Shown: positions 41,396 through 49,384 of the stretch, piece by piece | How the letters are laid out: each line of letters begins with the position of its first letter | How positions within the stretch are numbered: the first letter of the stretch is position 1 | Assembly: GCF_014192415.1 (NCBI RefSeq) | Contig: NZ_JACHXY010000001.1 | Location: 1,054,001-1,118,000 of the forward strand | Length of the DNA stretch: 64,000 bases | Direction of reading: 5' to 3' | From: Microbacterium proteolyticum | Lineage (GTDB): Bacteria; Actinomycetota; Actinomycetes; Actinomycetales; Microbacteriaceae | Program-made: the position numbers and the translations under genes | The notes under the pieces: generated by a model | Databases searched by the model: none | The model's input: the letters and a program-made list of their open reading frames with translations, nothing else | What the model was told of the DNA's origin: nothing

Positions 41396-42106
41396 TCACT
41401 GCGAGAGCTGGCGATCGAGGCGATCGAGCAGCGCCTCGAGCGACTCCTCGAACTCGTCCTCGGCGTGGTTCTCGCTCAGCATCCCCCGCAACCGCAGGAC
41501 GTGCGGCGAGCCGGCCAGGCTCATCGAGCCATCGCCCTGGGGGACGTCCGCTCCGCCTTCATCGAGAGGCTCGTCGGCGGGCGAAGTTTCGGCGCCGCGC
41601 ACCGCGGACTCGAGCAGCAGGTTACCGAGGAGGAAGCTGCTGAACGACCGGTAGGCGCCCACGGCCTGATCGTCGGTGAAGCCGAAGCCGATGAGCGTCG
41701 CGAGGAAGATCTCGACGACGTCGATGCTGCGCAGCGGAGGGCGCAGCCAGGGGGCGGCCGGATGCCGGGTGGCGATGAGGGGGAACGCCTTGGGGTGCTC
41801 CACCGCGATGCGTCGCACCTCGTGCGCGGTGACCTGCAGGAATCGTTGCCACTGGTCACCGGTGGCTTCCGAGAGCGCGTCGGTGAGGCCGCTCATCAGC
41901 AGCTCGACGACGCCCTCGAGGAGGTCTTCGCGGCCGTTCACGTAGCGGTAGAGCGACATCGCCTCGACGCGCAGCTCCTTTCCGAGATTGCGCATCGACA
42001 GGCCGTTCAGCCCGTCGCGGTCGATGAGATCCAGCGCCGAAGCGACGATCGACTCGCGGGTGAGTCGGGGGGCGGCGGCCCGGGCCGCGTCTGTCTGATC
42101 GTCCAT
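41396..42106 (-). CDS. TetR-family transcriptional regulator
   Basis: A 236-residue repressor. The N-terminal HTH spans about 16-62, with ESIVASALDLIDRDGLNGLSMRNL and KELRVEAMSLYRYVNGREDLL; the latter is the conserved recognition-helix region. Residues 80-225 form a TetR_C-type dimerisation and ligand domain (RRIAVEHPKAFPLIATRHPAA). Neighbours are an SDR (convergent) and aqpZ (same strand, downstream), either of which may be a target; I see no clear operator. Confidence 0.88.
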   Translation of the reverse strand: MDDQTDAARAAAPRLTRESIVASALDLIDRDGLNGLSMRNLGKELRVEAMSLYRYVNGREDLLEGVVELLMSGLTDALSEATGDQWQRFLQVTAHEVRRIAVEHPKAFPLIATRHPAAPWLRPPLRSIDVVEIFLATLIGFGFTDDQAVGAYRSFSSFLLGNLLLESAVRGAETSPADEPLDEGGADVPQGDGSMSLAGSPHVLRLRGMLSENHAEDEFEESLEALLDRLDRQLSQ

Positions 42107-42271
42107 GTCACTCGCCCGTCTCGTGGAGTTTCCATGGTGGACGCCGGCGCTCCGGGTCGGAGCCTGGTTGCATCCTCCCCCCGCGATGCGATAGCTCGGG
42201 ACGGCGCCGTCGGGAAGACGCCGCGTGCGGTGCGAGCGGCCCGACCTCCGCGCCGTCCTCGACGCGAGAGC

Positions 42272-42305
42272 GGGTCCGGGGGCACCCCGATCAGCCCCCG
42301 GACCC
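42272..42305 (-). terminator. Terminator of aqpZ
   Basis: GGGTCCGGGGGC (42272-42283) pairs perfectly with GCCCCCGGACCC (42294-42305) over 12 bp with a 10-base loop, 33 bases after the aqpZ stop. It occupies the 231-base gap 42107-42337, which otherwise holds the TetR promoter. Confidence 0.7.
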
Positions 42306-42337
42306 TGCCTGGCACCGCCCCGCGGAGAGGCGGTCGG

Positions 42338-43153
42338 TCAGGAACCGACGACCCGCCGCCCGAGAAGACGGACCACGAGTCCCGCGACCGCCGCGCCCGC
42401 GAGGGGCGCGACGATGAAGACCCACAGCTGCGACACGGGGAGCGCACCGCCGTAGACGGCCGTCGCGATGGAGCGGGCCGGGTTCACGCTGGTGTTGCTG
42501 ATCGGGATGCTGATGAGGTGGATGAGGGTCAGCGTCAGACCGATGCCGATCGGCGCGAAGGTCGTGTACTCCTTCTTCGCGGTCACCGACAGGATCACGG
42601 CGATGAAGATCCCCGTGAGGACCGCTTCGGCGACGAACACCGCGGCCAGTCCATAGCCGCCGGGGCTCCCCTCGCCGAAACCGTTCGAGGCGAAGCCCGC
42701 CTCCTGCGCGGTCGAGAAGCCGTCGGGACGCCCGCTCAGCACGAGGGCGATGACGCTCGTCGCCAGGATGCCGCCGACCAGCTGCGACAGGATGTAGCCG
42801 GGGACGTGGCGCGCGTCGGTACGACCGGCCATCAAGAGTCCGAGAGTGACCGCGGGGTTGAAGTGGCCGCCGCTGATGTGACCCACCGCCGCGATCCCGG
42901 CCACGAGCGTCAGCCCGAATGCCAGCGCGACACCGAGGAAGCCCACGCCGGCTTGATTGTCGTCTGCGCTGGGGAAGTTGGCGGCGAAGAGGGCGGTTCC
43001 CACGCCGCCCAGCACCAGGAGGAACGTCCCGAAGGCCTCGGCGCCGTACCTCGCCATCGATGACCACTGACGCGCGTCCTGCTGCCGCTGCTCGACGGTC
43101 GAATCGGCGACCCGGACGGGTTCGCTTTTCGTCTCCTGCTTCTTCTTGCCCAT
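42338..43153 (-). CDS. aqpZ: Aquaporin Z
   Basis: A 271-residue six-helix water channel. The two pore loops carry NPA at 99-101 (GGHFNPAVTLG) and 224-226 (NTSVNPARS). TLIHLISIPISNTSVNPARS is nearly the E. coli AqpZ sequence, including the His, Thr and Arg of the selectivity filter, which identifies a water-selective channel rather than a glycerol facilitator. The protein is about 40 residues longer than AqpZ owing to a charged N-terminal extension. AAAGGAGT precedes the ATG. It is divergent from the Asp23 cluster; joint osmotic/envelope stress control is an inference. Confidence 0.93.
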   Translation of the reverse strand: MGKKKQETKSEPVRVADSTVEQRQQDARQWSSMARYGAEAFGTFLLVLGGVGTALFAANFPSADDNQAGVGFLGVALAFGLTLVAGIAAVGHISGGHFNPAVTLGLLMAGRTDARHVPGYILSQLVGGILATSVIALVLSGRPDGFSTAQEAGFASNGFGEGSPGGYGLAAVFVAEAVLTGIFIAVILSVTAKKEYTTFAPIGIGLTLTLIHLISIPISNTSVNPARSIATAVYGGALPVSQLWVFIVAPLAGAAVAGLVVRLLGRRVVGS

Positions 43154-43302
43154 GTCGGTGGTGACTCCTTTCGCGGGCCGGCCGAACGCCGGCGTCGCCC
43201 TGTAGACGTCGGCGAACGGTCGATCGTCACGCGCGACGTGAGAGGGCCGGACACGGCCGTCACCCGTTCAGCGTGGCGGTGCCGAGCGGAGGGCTCGGCC
43301 GA

Positions 43303-43332
43303 TTGACTACCGCGCCATCACTGCGATATACG
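43303..43332 (+). promoter_or_regulatory. Probable promoter of the Asp23/AmaP cluster
   Basis: TTGACT (43303-43308) and TATACG (43327-43332) are separated by 18 bp, about 145 bases before the first Asp23-like start. The long leader contains GGTAC-N5-GTACC (43403-43417). Apart from this the 322-base divergent gap 43154-43475 shows no further element. Confidence 0.5.
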
Positions 43333-43475
43333 CCGTAAGCCTATTCGCGTAGATACATATGCGAGAGCGCCGCGCAACCCCCGCGCGACGGAAGGTCAGC
43401 CCGGTACGTCTTGTACCTGCAGGCGATCGCGCCGCCCCGGAACCACCGGGTACCCCCTTCGAAAAGGAACCGCTC

Positions 43476-43952
43476 ATGGCTGACAACGCCACCACCCCCG
43501 CTGCGCAGAACGTCCCCCAGGCGGCATCCCGCGTCAACCGCCCGCTGGCCGGGCGCGGCCAGGAGGCGCACGCGCCCGGCAAGACCACGATCGCGGAGGG
43601 TGTCGTCGCCAAGGTCGCCGGTATCGCCGCTCGCGAGGTCGCCGGTGTGTACGCGCTGGGTGGCGGCGGAGCCCGTGCCCTCGGTGCGATCCGTGACGCG
43701 ATCAACGCCACCGATCTGACGCAGGGCGTCAAGGTGGAGGTCGGCGAGACCCAGGCCGCCGCCGACATCACCATCGTCGTCGAGTACGGCGCGCAGATCC
43801 AGGACGTCGCAGAGAAGGTGCGTTCGCGCGTCGCGGGTGCCATCGGTCAGATCGTCGGGCTCGACGTCGTCGAGGTCAACGTCGACGTCAACGACGTGCA
43901 CGTGCCCGGAGACGACGACAGCGACGACGCCGACGAGAAGCGCGTCCGTTGA
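43476..43952 (+). CDS. Asp23/Gls24-family envelope stress protein
   Basis: A 158-residue cytoplasmic protein of the alkaline-shock family. After a disordered 35-residue N terminus comes the domain: GKTTIAEGVVAKVAGIAAREVAGVYALG, then VEVGETQAAADITIVVEYGAQIQDVAEKVR and GLDVVEVNVDVNDVHV, ending in an acidic tail (GDDDSDDADEK). In staphylococci Asp23 is anchored to the membrane by AmaP; the same pairing is encoded four genes downstream. AAAAGGA lies upstream of the ATG. It starts a cluster of six overlapping or closely spaced genes. Confidence 0.92.
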   Translation: MADNATTPAAQNVPQAASRVNRPLAGRGQEAHAPGKTTIAEGVVAKVAGIAAREVAGVYALGGGGARALGAIRDAINATDLTQGVKVEVGETQAAADITIVVEYGAQIQDVAEKVRSRVAGAIGQIVGLDVVEVNVDVNDVHVPGDDDSDDADEKRVR

Positions 43953-44137
43953 CCCCCGTCACCACCGGCGCGCTCTTCGGGCTCGTCCTCGCGTTGAGCG
44001 CCCTGATCTTCGGCTTCTGGGGATTCATCCTCTTGGCGCTGTTCATGGCGATCGGTGCGGTCGTCGCCCGCGTCACCGCGGGTGAACTCGACCTCGGCAA
44101 CATCGTCAACGCCTTCAAGGGTCGGAGCACCTCGTGA
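43949..44137 (+). CDS. Small membrane protein, DUF2273-like
   Basis: A 62-residue protein with two membrane helices (about 8-24 and 26-42) separated by a short turn, then a short charged end (AGELDLGNIVNAFKGRS). DUF2273 proteins are found almost always with Asp23 genes. The start is a TTG overlapping the Asp23 stop (TTGA), and its stop overlaps the next GTG, so translation is coupled on both sides. Role probably structural, at the inner face of the membrane. Confidence 0.8.
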   Translation: MTPVTTGALFGLVLALSALIFGFWGFILLALFMAIGAVVARVTAGELDLGNIVNAFKGRSTS

Positions 44138-44523
44138 CCACCGTCACCCCCGTCCGGCCCGGCGACCGCACCGCGGTTGCCGGGCCGGGCTTGCCCCCGG
44201 GCCGGGTCGAGGTCGCCGACCGCGTCCTCGAGAAGACCGCGCAGCGCGTGGCGGCGGAAGTGATCGGAGTGGATGCCAAGGGCATCGGCATCGACATCGC
44301 ATCCGGTCGCGACAGTGCCGTCATCCGTGTCCGCTCGCCGTGGCCCATCCCGGCCCTCGACGACACCGCGGCGGTGCGCGCCGCAACCCCCGTGCGGGAG
44401 GCGGCAGCCGTGGCTCAGGGTGAGTTGCGTTCGCGGTTGGCCCGGTTGTTCGGTCGGGAGATCTCGCGGGTGGATCTGACCATCTCGGGCGCTACCGCCC
44501 CTCAGCGGAAGCGAGTGCTGTGA
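44134..44523 (+). CDS. Asp23-cluster protein of unknown function
   Basis: A 129-residue protein. Residues about 24-65 (GRVEVADRVLEKTAQRVAAE, then IGVDAKGIGIDIASG) resemble the first half of an Asp23 domain, and DSAVIRVRSPWPIPALDD suggests the next strand. The C-terminal REISRVDLTISG is Asp23-like as well. I read it as a divergent Asp23-fold protein. GTGA overlap with the DUF2273 gene and TGATG junction with the next keep it in the operon. Confidence 0.7.
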   Translation: MTTVTPVRPGDRTAVAGPGLPPGRVEVADRVLEKTAQRVAAEVIGVDAKGIGIDIASGRDSAVIRVRSPWPIPALDDTAAVRAATPVREAAAVAQGELRSRLARLFGREISRVDLTISGATAPQRKRVL

Positions 44524-45104
44524 TGAGCGACACCGTGTTGCGTACCGTCGTGCGCCGCGAGACCCACTCCCCCCGCACCGCGGCCATGCTCGTCGCGGTC
44601 GTCCTGCTGCTTCTCGCCCTCGCCTATGCGGCGGTCGAGATCATCCTGGACCTCGTCGGCGCCGCACCGCTGCTCGTCGCCCCCGGCGACGCCCTCAGCG
44701 CCGTCGTGGCGGCCCCGAGCGCACTGATGCCGGCGGCGTTCATCGTCGGCGGCATCGTGCTGGCCCTCGTCGGGCTGCTCGTGCTGATCCTCGCCCTCAC
44801 GCCCGGACGCCTGTCGCGTCACGAGATGCAGTGGGGCGATCGTGCCGTCGTCGTCGACAACGGCGTCGTGGCATCCGCCCTCGCTCAGCACCTCAGCAAC
44901 GACTCCGGCATCTCCCGTGACGACATCGTCGTGGGTGTCGCCCACCGCACCGTCGATGTGACCGTGCGCCCCGCGATCGGCATCCCCGTCGATGAGGCGC
45001 AGCTGCGCCACATCGTCGAGGAAGAGATCGCCTCCTACAACCTCATCCCCACCGTCCGCACCCGCCTGCGCGTGGAACGCCCCGACACCAAGGAGTCCCG
45101 ATGA
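44523..45104 (+). CDS. Membrane protein of Asp23 cluster, DUF6286-like
   Basis: A 193-residue protein with two membrane helices (about 20-45 and 70-93) and a cytoplasmic C-terminal domain of about 95 residues (DRAVVVDNGVVASALAQHLSN; DVTVRPAIGIPVDEAQLRHIVEEEI) that looks like an Asp23-type alpha/beta fold. ATG at 44523 overlaps the previous stop; the GTG one codon earlier is equally possible. Likely a membrane partner of the soluble Asp23 proteins. Confidence 0.78.
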   Translation: MSDTVLRTVVRRETHSPRTAAMLVAVVLLLLALAYAAVEIILDLVGAAPLLVAPGDALSAVVAAPSALMPAAFIVGGIVLALVGLLVLILALTPGRLSRHEMQWGDRAVVVDNGVVASALAQHLSNDSGISRDDIVVGVAHRTVDVTVRPAIGIPVDEAQLRHIVEEEIASYNLIPTVRTRLRVERPDTKESR

Positions 45105-45688
45105 ACGCCACACGACGCGGCCTGAACCGCTTCGTCCTGTTCCTCGTCGCCCTCGCGCTACTCGGCCTGGGTGCTCTCGCCCTCACCATCGCCCTCCTGC
45201 CCGGGGGCACCGACACCTGGACCACCGTCACAGGCGGCTTCCAAGGGTGGCTGCAGTCACTGGGCCGTGAATCCGCCGGGTGGGGCGCGGTCGCGGTGAT
45301 CGTGGTGCTCGCCATCATCCTCATCGTCATCGCCGCCTCCGCCGTCCGCGGCCGCCGCCACGCGCCCCTGCAGTCCACCGGCAGCGCCACCGACCAAGGC
45401 CGCATCACCGTCACCGACGCCTTCGCCTCCGAAGCGCTGAGGAACGCCCTCGCCGACCGTGACGAGATCCTCTCCTCCCGCGTGACCGCCGGAGAAGTCG
45501 GCAAAGAGTCGGTGCTGCACGTCGCCGTCACCCCGCGCCAGAACACCTCGCCCCGCCAGGTCGCCGAGCACGTCGACACCCTCGTCACCAACCTCGCCGC
45601 CCTCACCGGACAGAACCTCCGCGCCTACATCTCCATCCACACCGGGCTCCGCGCCACACTCGCGCGCGACAACACCCGCGTGCACTGA
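45101..45688 (+). CDS. AmaP-like membrane anchor of Asp23 proteins
   Basis: A 195-residue protein with two membrane helices (about 9-32 and 62-84), a short extracytoplasmic loop and a soluble C-terminal domain (ITVTDAFASEALRNALADRDEIL; SVLHVAVTPRQNTSPRQVAEHVDTL). This matches AmaP, which tethers Asp23 to the membrane in firmicutes. It overlaps the preceding gene by ATGA. Start is certain because only this ATG follows the CCAAGGAG ribosome site inside the upstream gene. Confidence 0.82.
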   Translation: MNATRRGLNRFVLFLVALALLGLGALALTIALLPGGTDTWTTVTGGFQGWLQSLGRESAGWGAVAVIVVLAIILIVIAASAVRGRRHAPLQSTGSATDQGRITVTDAFASEALRNALADRDEILSSRVTAGEVGKESVLHVAVTPRQNTSPRQVAEHVDTLVTNLAALTGQNLRAYISIHTGLRATLARDNTRVH

Positions 45689-45699
45689 CAGGACACGAC

Positions 45700-46401
45700 A
45701 TGACGAACGATTCGATCCCGATCCCCTCTCCTGCGTCGCAGCCCGCTCCGGCGGATCTCGCTCGCGCGGTCGCAGACGTTGTTGCGCACGTCGAGGGCGT
45801 CCACGCCCTCGGCACCCTGGTCGAGCGCGCCTCCGACTCGGTGCGCCAGCGCGTCGGGCTCGCGGGTGGCGTCGCCGGCGTCACGGTCGACCGCGGCCGG
45901 GATGGGCGGGTCACCAGCGCGGTGTCGGTCATCGTCGGCTATCCGCACAAGCTGCGCGAGGTCGCCGACGCGGTGCGCGCCGCGGCACGACACGCCCTCG
46001 ACGGACTCGGCTCGGACCGCATCGACGTCGACGTCACGGTGGCCGGGGTCTGGGGTCCCTTCGACACCGACCCGGTCGCCGAGACCGAGCAGGTTCTGGA
46101 CGACGCCGGAACGGAGGCGGACGGTGACGACACCGCACCCGACACCGACACGCGCGACGGCTCGCGCGGCGGAGAACGAACCGACGCGGCAGCGACTCAC
46201 GACGCGCGAGACGACGTGAGCCGCGGCGACCGGCCGGCCTCGCCCGTCGCCGGATCGCAGACCGCGCCCGATCGAAACGACACGCAGGCGGACGTCGCCG
46301 ACACCCAGGACGCCGTCGCCGACGCCCTGTCCGAGGTCGCCGATTCGGTGGCGCACGCCGCGGAGGAACTTCGGGATCGTCCCGACTCCCCCCGTCCCTG
46401 A
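45700..46401 (+). CDS. Asp23-family protein with long acidic tail
   Basis: A 233-residue protein. Residues about 17-125 form a second Asp23-like domain (LARAVADVVAHVEGVHALGTL; VTSAVSVIVGYPHKLREVADAVRAA; IDVDVTVAGVWG). Residues 130-233 form a disordered tail rich in Asp, Thr and Arg that ends in an amphipathic helix (DTQDAVADALSEVADSVAHAAEEL). It is the last gene of the cluster, 11 bases after the AmaP-like gene. The tail may be a membrane- or partner-binding element. Confidence 0.82.
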   Translation: MTNDSIPIPSPASQPAPADLARAVADVVAHVEGVHALGTLVERASDSVRQRVGLAGGVAGVTVDRGRDGRVTSAVSVIVGYPHKLREVADAVRAAARHALDGLGSDRIDVDVTVAGVWGPFDTDPVAETEQVLDDAGTEADGDDTAPDTDTRDGSRGGERTDAAATHDARDDVSRGDRPASPVAGSQTAPDRNDTQADVADTQDAVADALSEVADSVAHAAEELRDRPDSPRP

Positions 46402-46468
46402 GGAGCCGGGTCGGCGGGGCACGTCAAGCGGGAATGCGGTCGGGGCCGGGACGGTTCGACCCCTCGCC

Positions 46469-47173
46469 ATGACTTCCGCACCTCCCCTCGCCGACCCGTC
46501 CGTACTCGACAACGCCGCCTGGCACTCCCTCGCCGGCCCGCACGCGTCGTTCTCGATCGGCAACGACCTCGTCCGCCGGTATCCCGAGGACGTCGCCCCC
46601 TTCGTCGCCGTCCGCACGTGGGACGACCCGGACGCGTGGGACGCGTTGCGTGAACTCGTCGGCCCCGACGCGGAGGTCGGGCTGTCGGGGTACGAGGGCG
46701 ATCTTCCGGACGGGTGGGAGTTCCTCGGCGGCGGCGAGGGCGTTCAGTTGGTCGAGACCGATCTCCTGCAGCCGCGCCCCTTCGACGAGGCGATCGAGCT
46801 CGGCGCCGACGACGTGACCGACATGCTCGCGATCGTCGCGCGCAATCAGCCGGGGCCCTTCCGGCCGCGGACACACGAGCTCGGCCGGTACATCGGCATC
46901 CGTCACGAGGGTCGTCTGGTCGCCATGGGGGGAGAACGCCTGCACCCCGCGGGCTGGACCGAGATCAGCGCGGTCGCGGTGGACGTCGACTATCGACGAC
47001 GTGGGCTCGCCTCGCGCCTCGTGCTCGACATCGCCTTCCACATCCAGCAGCGCGGCGACCGCGCCGTCATGCACGCGGCGTCATCGAACCTCGGAGCCAT
47101 CGCGGCGTACGAGCGCCTCGGCTTCACCGTGCGTCGGGTCAACCGGTTCACAGCGGTGCGCACTCCGGCGTGA
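46469..47173 (+). CDS. GNAT-family N-acetyltransferase
   Basis: A 234-residue acetyltransferase. The catalytic domain occupies about residues 110-230; the acetyl-CoA pyrophosphate loop is VDYRRRGLASRLV near 172-184, preceded by EISAVAVDV and followed by SNLGAIAAYERLGFTVRRV. The N-terminal 100 residues are a second, degenerate GNAT-like half (FSIGNDLVRRYPEDVAPFVAV; LSGYEGDLPDGWEFL), as in FR47-type enzymes that acetylate amino acids or small amines. Not part of an evident operon. Confidence 0.85.
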   Translation: MTSAPPLADPSVLDNAAWHSLAGPHASFSIGNDLVRRYPEDVAPFVAVRTWDDPDAWDALRELVGPDAEVGLSGYEGDLPDGWEFLGGGEGVQLVETDLLQPRPFDEAIELGADDVTDMLAIVARNQPGPFRPRTHELGRYIGIRHEGRLVAMGGERLHPAGWTEISAVAVDVDYRRRGLASRLVLDIAFHIQQRGDRAVMHAASSNLGAIAAYERLGFTVRRVNRFTAVRTPA

Positions 47174-47290
47174 GGCGCGGGCGGCACTCGCCACGGCTCG
47201 TCCGGAAGAGCAGGATGAACGCGAGCGCAATCCGTTGACGGCTGCGCGGCGAACACTCTTCGTAGTGCGAAGACGCCACGAAAGGACGAC

Positions 47291-48760
47291 ATGCGGCTCA
47301 CGACCCTTCGACGCTTCGAGCTCGATACCCGCCCCATCCATCCCGAGACGCGCCGGGCGCTCGATCGGCGGTGGGAGGAGCTGCCCGAGCACGCCAAGAC
47401 ACCGGGTCAGCTGCTCGGACGCAGCGCCGTGGGCTGCGAGGGGACGCACGGCGTGTTCCCCAAGTGCAACCTCACCTGCTCGCCCTGCTACCACTCGGCC
47501 GACGCCAACAAGGTCCGCATCGACGGCGAGCACACCGTCGACAACGTCACCCGCCAGATGGACTACCTGCGTGCGGTACGCGGACCCCGCGCGCACGCGC
47601 AGCTGATCGGCGGTGAGGTGAGCCTCCTCAGCGCTGAGGACCACGCCCGCTCGCTGCTGGCGATGCGCGCGGTCGGGCGCGAGCCGATGTCGATGACGCA
47701 CGGCGACTTCGACTACGACTACCTACTCGACGTCGTCCTCGATGACGATGGCAAGCCTCGCTTCGACAAGGTGTCGTTCGCGGCGCACTTCGACTCCCTC
47801 ATGCGCGGACGCCGCGGAGCGGTGCGCCCGCGCAACGAGGCCGAGCTCAATCCGTTCCGCGAGAGATTCGCGCGCATGTTCGTCGACCTCAAGCGCGACC
47901 ACGGCGTCGACAGCTACCTCGCCCACAACATGACCGTCACCCCCTCGAACGTCGCCGAGGTCGAGCAGGTCACGCGCGACGTCCTCGACATGCCGTTCGA
48001 CATGATGTCGTTCCAGCCCGCCGCCTTCATCGGCGACGACCGCCGCTGGCGTGAGGACTTCGGCGAGGTCACGATCGACGCGGTGTGGGAACGCATCGAA
48101 GCCGGCGCCGGGCAGAAGCTCCCCTGGCAGGCGACGCAGTTCGGCGACCCGCGCTGCAACCGGTCCACCGTCGGCGTCCGCGTCGAGAAGACCTTCGCAC
48201 CGGTGCTCGACCCCGACGACCCGAAGGACATCGCCGCGCGCGACCGGTTCCTCTCGCACTTCGGCGGCATGATCTTCGGCGGCATCCCCCGCCACGTGCT
48301 CGCGGTCAAGGTCGTGCGCGCCCTCGCCGCCCACCCCGGCGACATCCCCCCGCTCATCGGCCTGATGAGTCGGGTCGTTCGACGCGCGGGCGGCGCACGC
48401 AAGGTCGTCAAGGCCGCACGCCGCGGCAAAGTGTCGTTCAAGACGTTCGTGATCCACAACTTCATGGACGCCGAGCAGGTGGCACCCGCGTGGAAGCTCA
48501 TGGAGGAGGGCGTCGTCGCCGACGATCCCCTGCTGCGCGAGACGCAGGAACGCCTCGGCGCCTGCATGTACGCCATGGCCCACCCCGACGACGGCCGCCT
48601 CGTGCCCGCGTGCGTGCAGCACTCGGTGCTCGACCCGAAGGAGAACGAGGAGCTGCGCCGCATCCTGCCGCTGCCGACCGTGCGCCCCGGCGCCACCGTG
48701 ACCGCGCGCCCGTCGGGTCTGACCCCGGTGCGCGAGACGGGGACGCGCACGATCGTCTGA
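47291..48760 (+). CDS. Radical SAM protein of unknown function
   Basis: A 489-residue protein. The 4Fe-4S cluster that cleaves S-adenosylmethionine is bound by Cys59, Cys63 and Cys66 in PKCNLTCSPCYH. AHAQLIGGEVSLL looks like the GGE motif that binds the SAM amino group. Four further cysteines (Cys49, Cys289, Cys425, Cys441) and many histidines could bind an auxiliary cluster or metal, though they are not spaced like SPASM. Residues 350-420 are basic and Ala-rich. I do not recognise the subfamily. It stands alone, with TTGACG 51 bases upstream as a possible -35. The stop lies 7 bases from a broken arsN-like gene on the other strand. Confidence 0.82.
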   Translation: MRLTTLRRFELDTRPIHPETRRALDRRWEELPEHAKTPGQLLGRSAVGCEGTHGVFPKCNLTCSPCYHSADANKVRIDGEHTVDNVTRQMDYLRAVRGPRAHAQLIGGEVSLLSAEDHARSLLAMRAVGREPMSMTHGDFDYDYLLDVVLDDDGKPRFDKVSFAAHFDSLMRGRRGAVRPRNEAELNPFRERFARMFVDLKRDHGVDSYLAHNMTVTPSNVAEVEQVTRDVLDMPFDMMSFQPAAFIGDDRRWREDFGEVTIDAVWERIEAGAGQKLPWQATQFGDPRCNRSTVGVRVEKTFAPVLDPDDPKDIAARDRFLSHFGGMIFGGIPRHVLAVKVVRALAAHPGDIPPLIGLMSRVVRRAGGARKVVKAARRGKVSFKTFVIHNFMDAEQVAPAWKLMEEGVVADDPLLRETQERLGACMYAMAHPDDGRLVPACVQHSVLDPKENEELRRILPLPTVRPGATVTARPSGLTPVRETGTRTIV

Positions 48761-48766
48761 GCGGGA

Positions 48767-48952
48767 TGCCACAGCGCCGGCGCGGTCGACGGCGACGAGC
48801 CGCCCCACCGCGAGCTCGCCGGTATCGAAGTCGGCCCACGTGGGCGGCTCGGGCTCGAAGGTCGCGTTACCGGTGGCGATGCCGTCGCGGTAGATCGACT
48901 CCACGGAGGGCCAGTCATCCGCCCGCATGGGGCGGATGGTGGGCGGCGTCAT
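48767..48952 (-). pseudogene. arsN: Remnant of arsN-type GNAT acetyltransferase (5' fragment)
   Basis: From an ATG at 48952 the sequence encodes about 62 residues typical of phosphinothricin/arsinothricin acetyltransferases: TIRPMRADDWPSVESIY, then GIATGNATFEPEPPTW and RLVAVDRAGAVA. Homology stops there, just where the convergent radical SAM gene ends; the acetyl-CoA-binding two thirds are missing. The start overlaps the arsR stop by ATGA, so it was the second gene of an arsR-arsN operon. ArsN1 proteins detoxify arsinothricin by acetylation; this copy cannot. Confidence 0.75.
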
Positions 48953-49296
48953 CGTCGGAGGGCGTGGGCGGCGGTGTCGAGCGCGTCGGTGACGACGCGG
49001 AAGTACGCCCAGCGTCCGCGCTGTTCGCGGGTGGCGAGGCCGGCGTCGACCAGGAGTTTCATGTGGTGAGACACAGTGGGCTGGGAGAGCCCCACCGGCT
49101 CGGTCAGGTCGCAGATGCATGCCTCCCCGTCGCGGGATGCCGCGATCAGTGACAGCAGGCGCACCCGCGTGGGGTCCCCCAGCGCCTTGAACGTGCGAGC
49201 GATCGCATCTGCCTGTTCTGCCGTCAGCACCGCGGATTCTGCTGACGCGCAGCACGACGCAGTGTCGTTCCTGAGGGGCGGCACCGAGGTGGGCAT
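48949..49296 (-). CDS. arsR: ArsR-family arsenic-responsive repressor
   Basis: A 115-residue winged-helix repressor. The HTH is at about 60-85 (CICDLTEPVGLSQPTVSHHMKLL). Cysteines lie at 15-16 (ASCCAS) and 60 and 62 (ACICDL). In Corynebacterium glutamicum ArsR, As(III) is bound by an N-terminal Cys pair and a Cys near 55, so this arrangement fits an As(III) or Sb(III) sensor. I use the ATG at 49296; a GTG at 49311 is possible. It is divergent from arsO with operator-like palindromes between. Confidence 0.88.
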   Translation of the reverse strand: MPTSVPPLRNDTASCCASAESAVLTAEQADAIARTFKALGDPTRVRLLSLIAASRDGEACICDLTEPVGLSQPTVSHHMKLLVDAGLATREQRGRWAYFRVVTDALDTAAHALRR

Positions 49297-49317
49297 GAGA
49301 CGATTCTGCACGTCGTA

Positions 49318-49369
49318 TTGACATTTGTCGATACATCGAAGACTCTCTGTTCATCGACAGACGTCGATG
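49318..49369. promoter_or_regulatory. Divergent arsR/arsO promoter with ArsR operators
   Basis: TTGACA (49318-49323) begins a rightward promoter for arsO, with a weak -10 near 49341. Two palindromes overlap the region: TCGAT-AC-ATCGA (49328-49339) and the perfect CATCGAC-AGAC-GTCGATG (49352-49369). They are different in sequence from the operators at 53436 and 54385, so two ArsR proteins of this locus probably recognise different sites. Confidence 0.65.
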
Positions 49370-49384
49370 CGAGGAGGAGATCTG

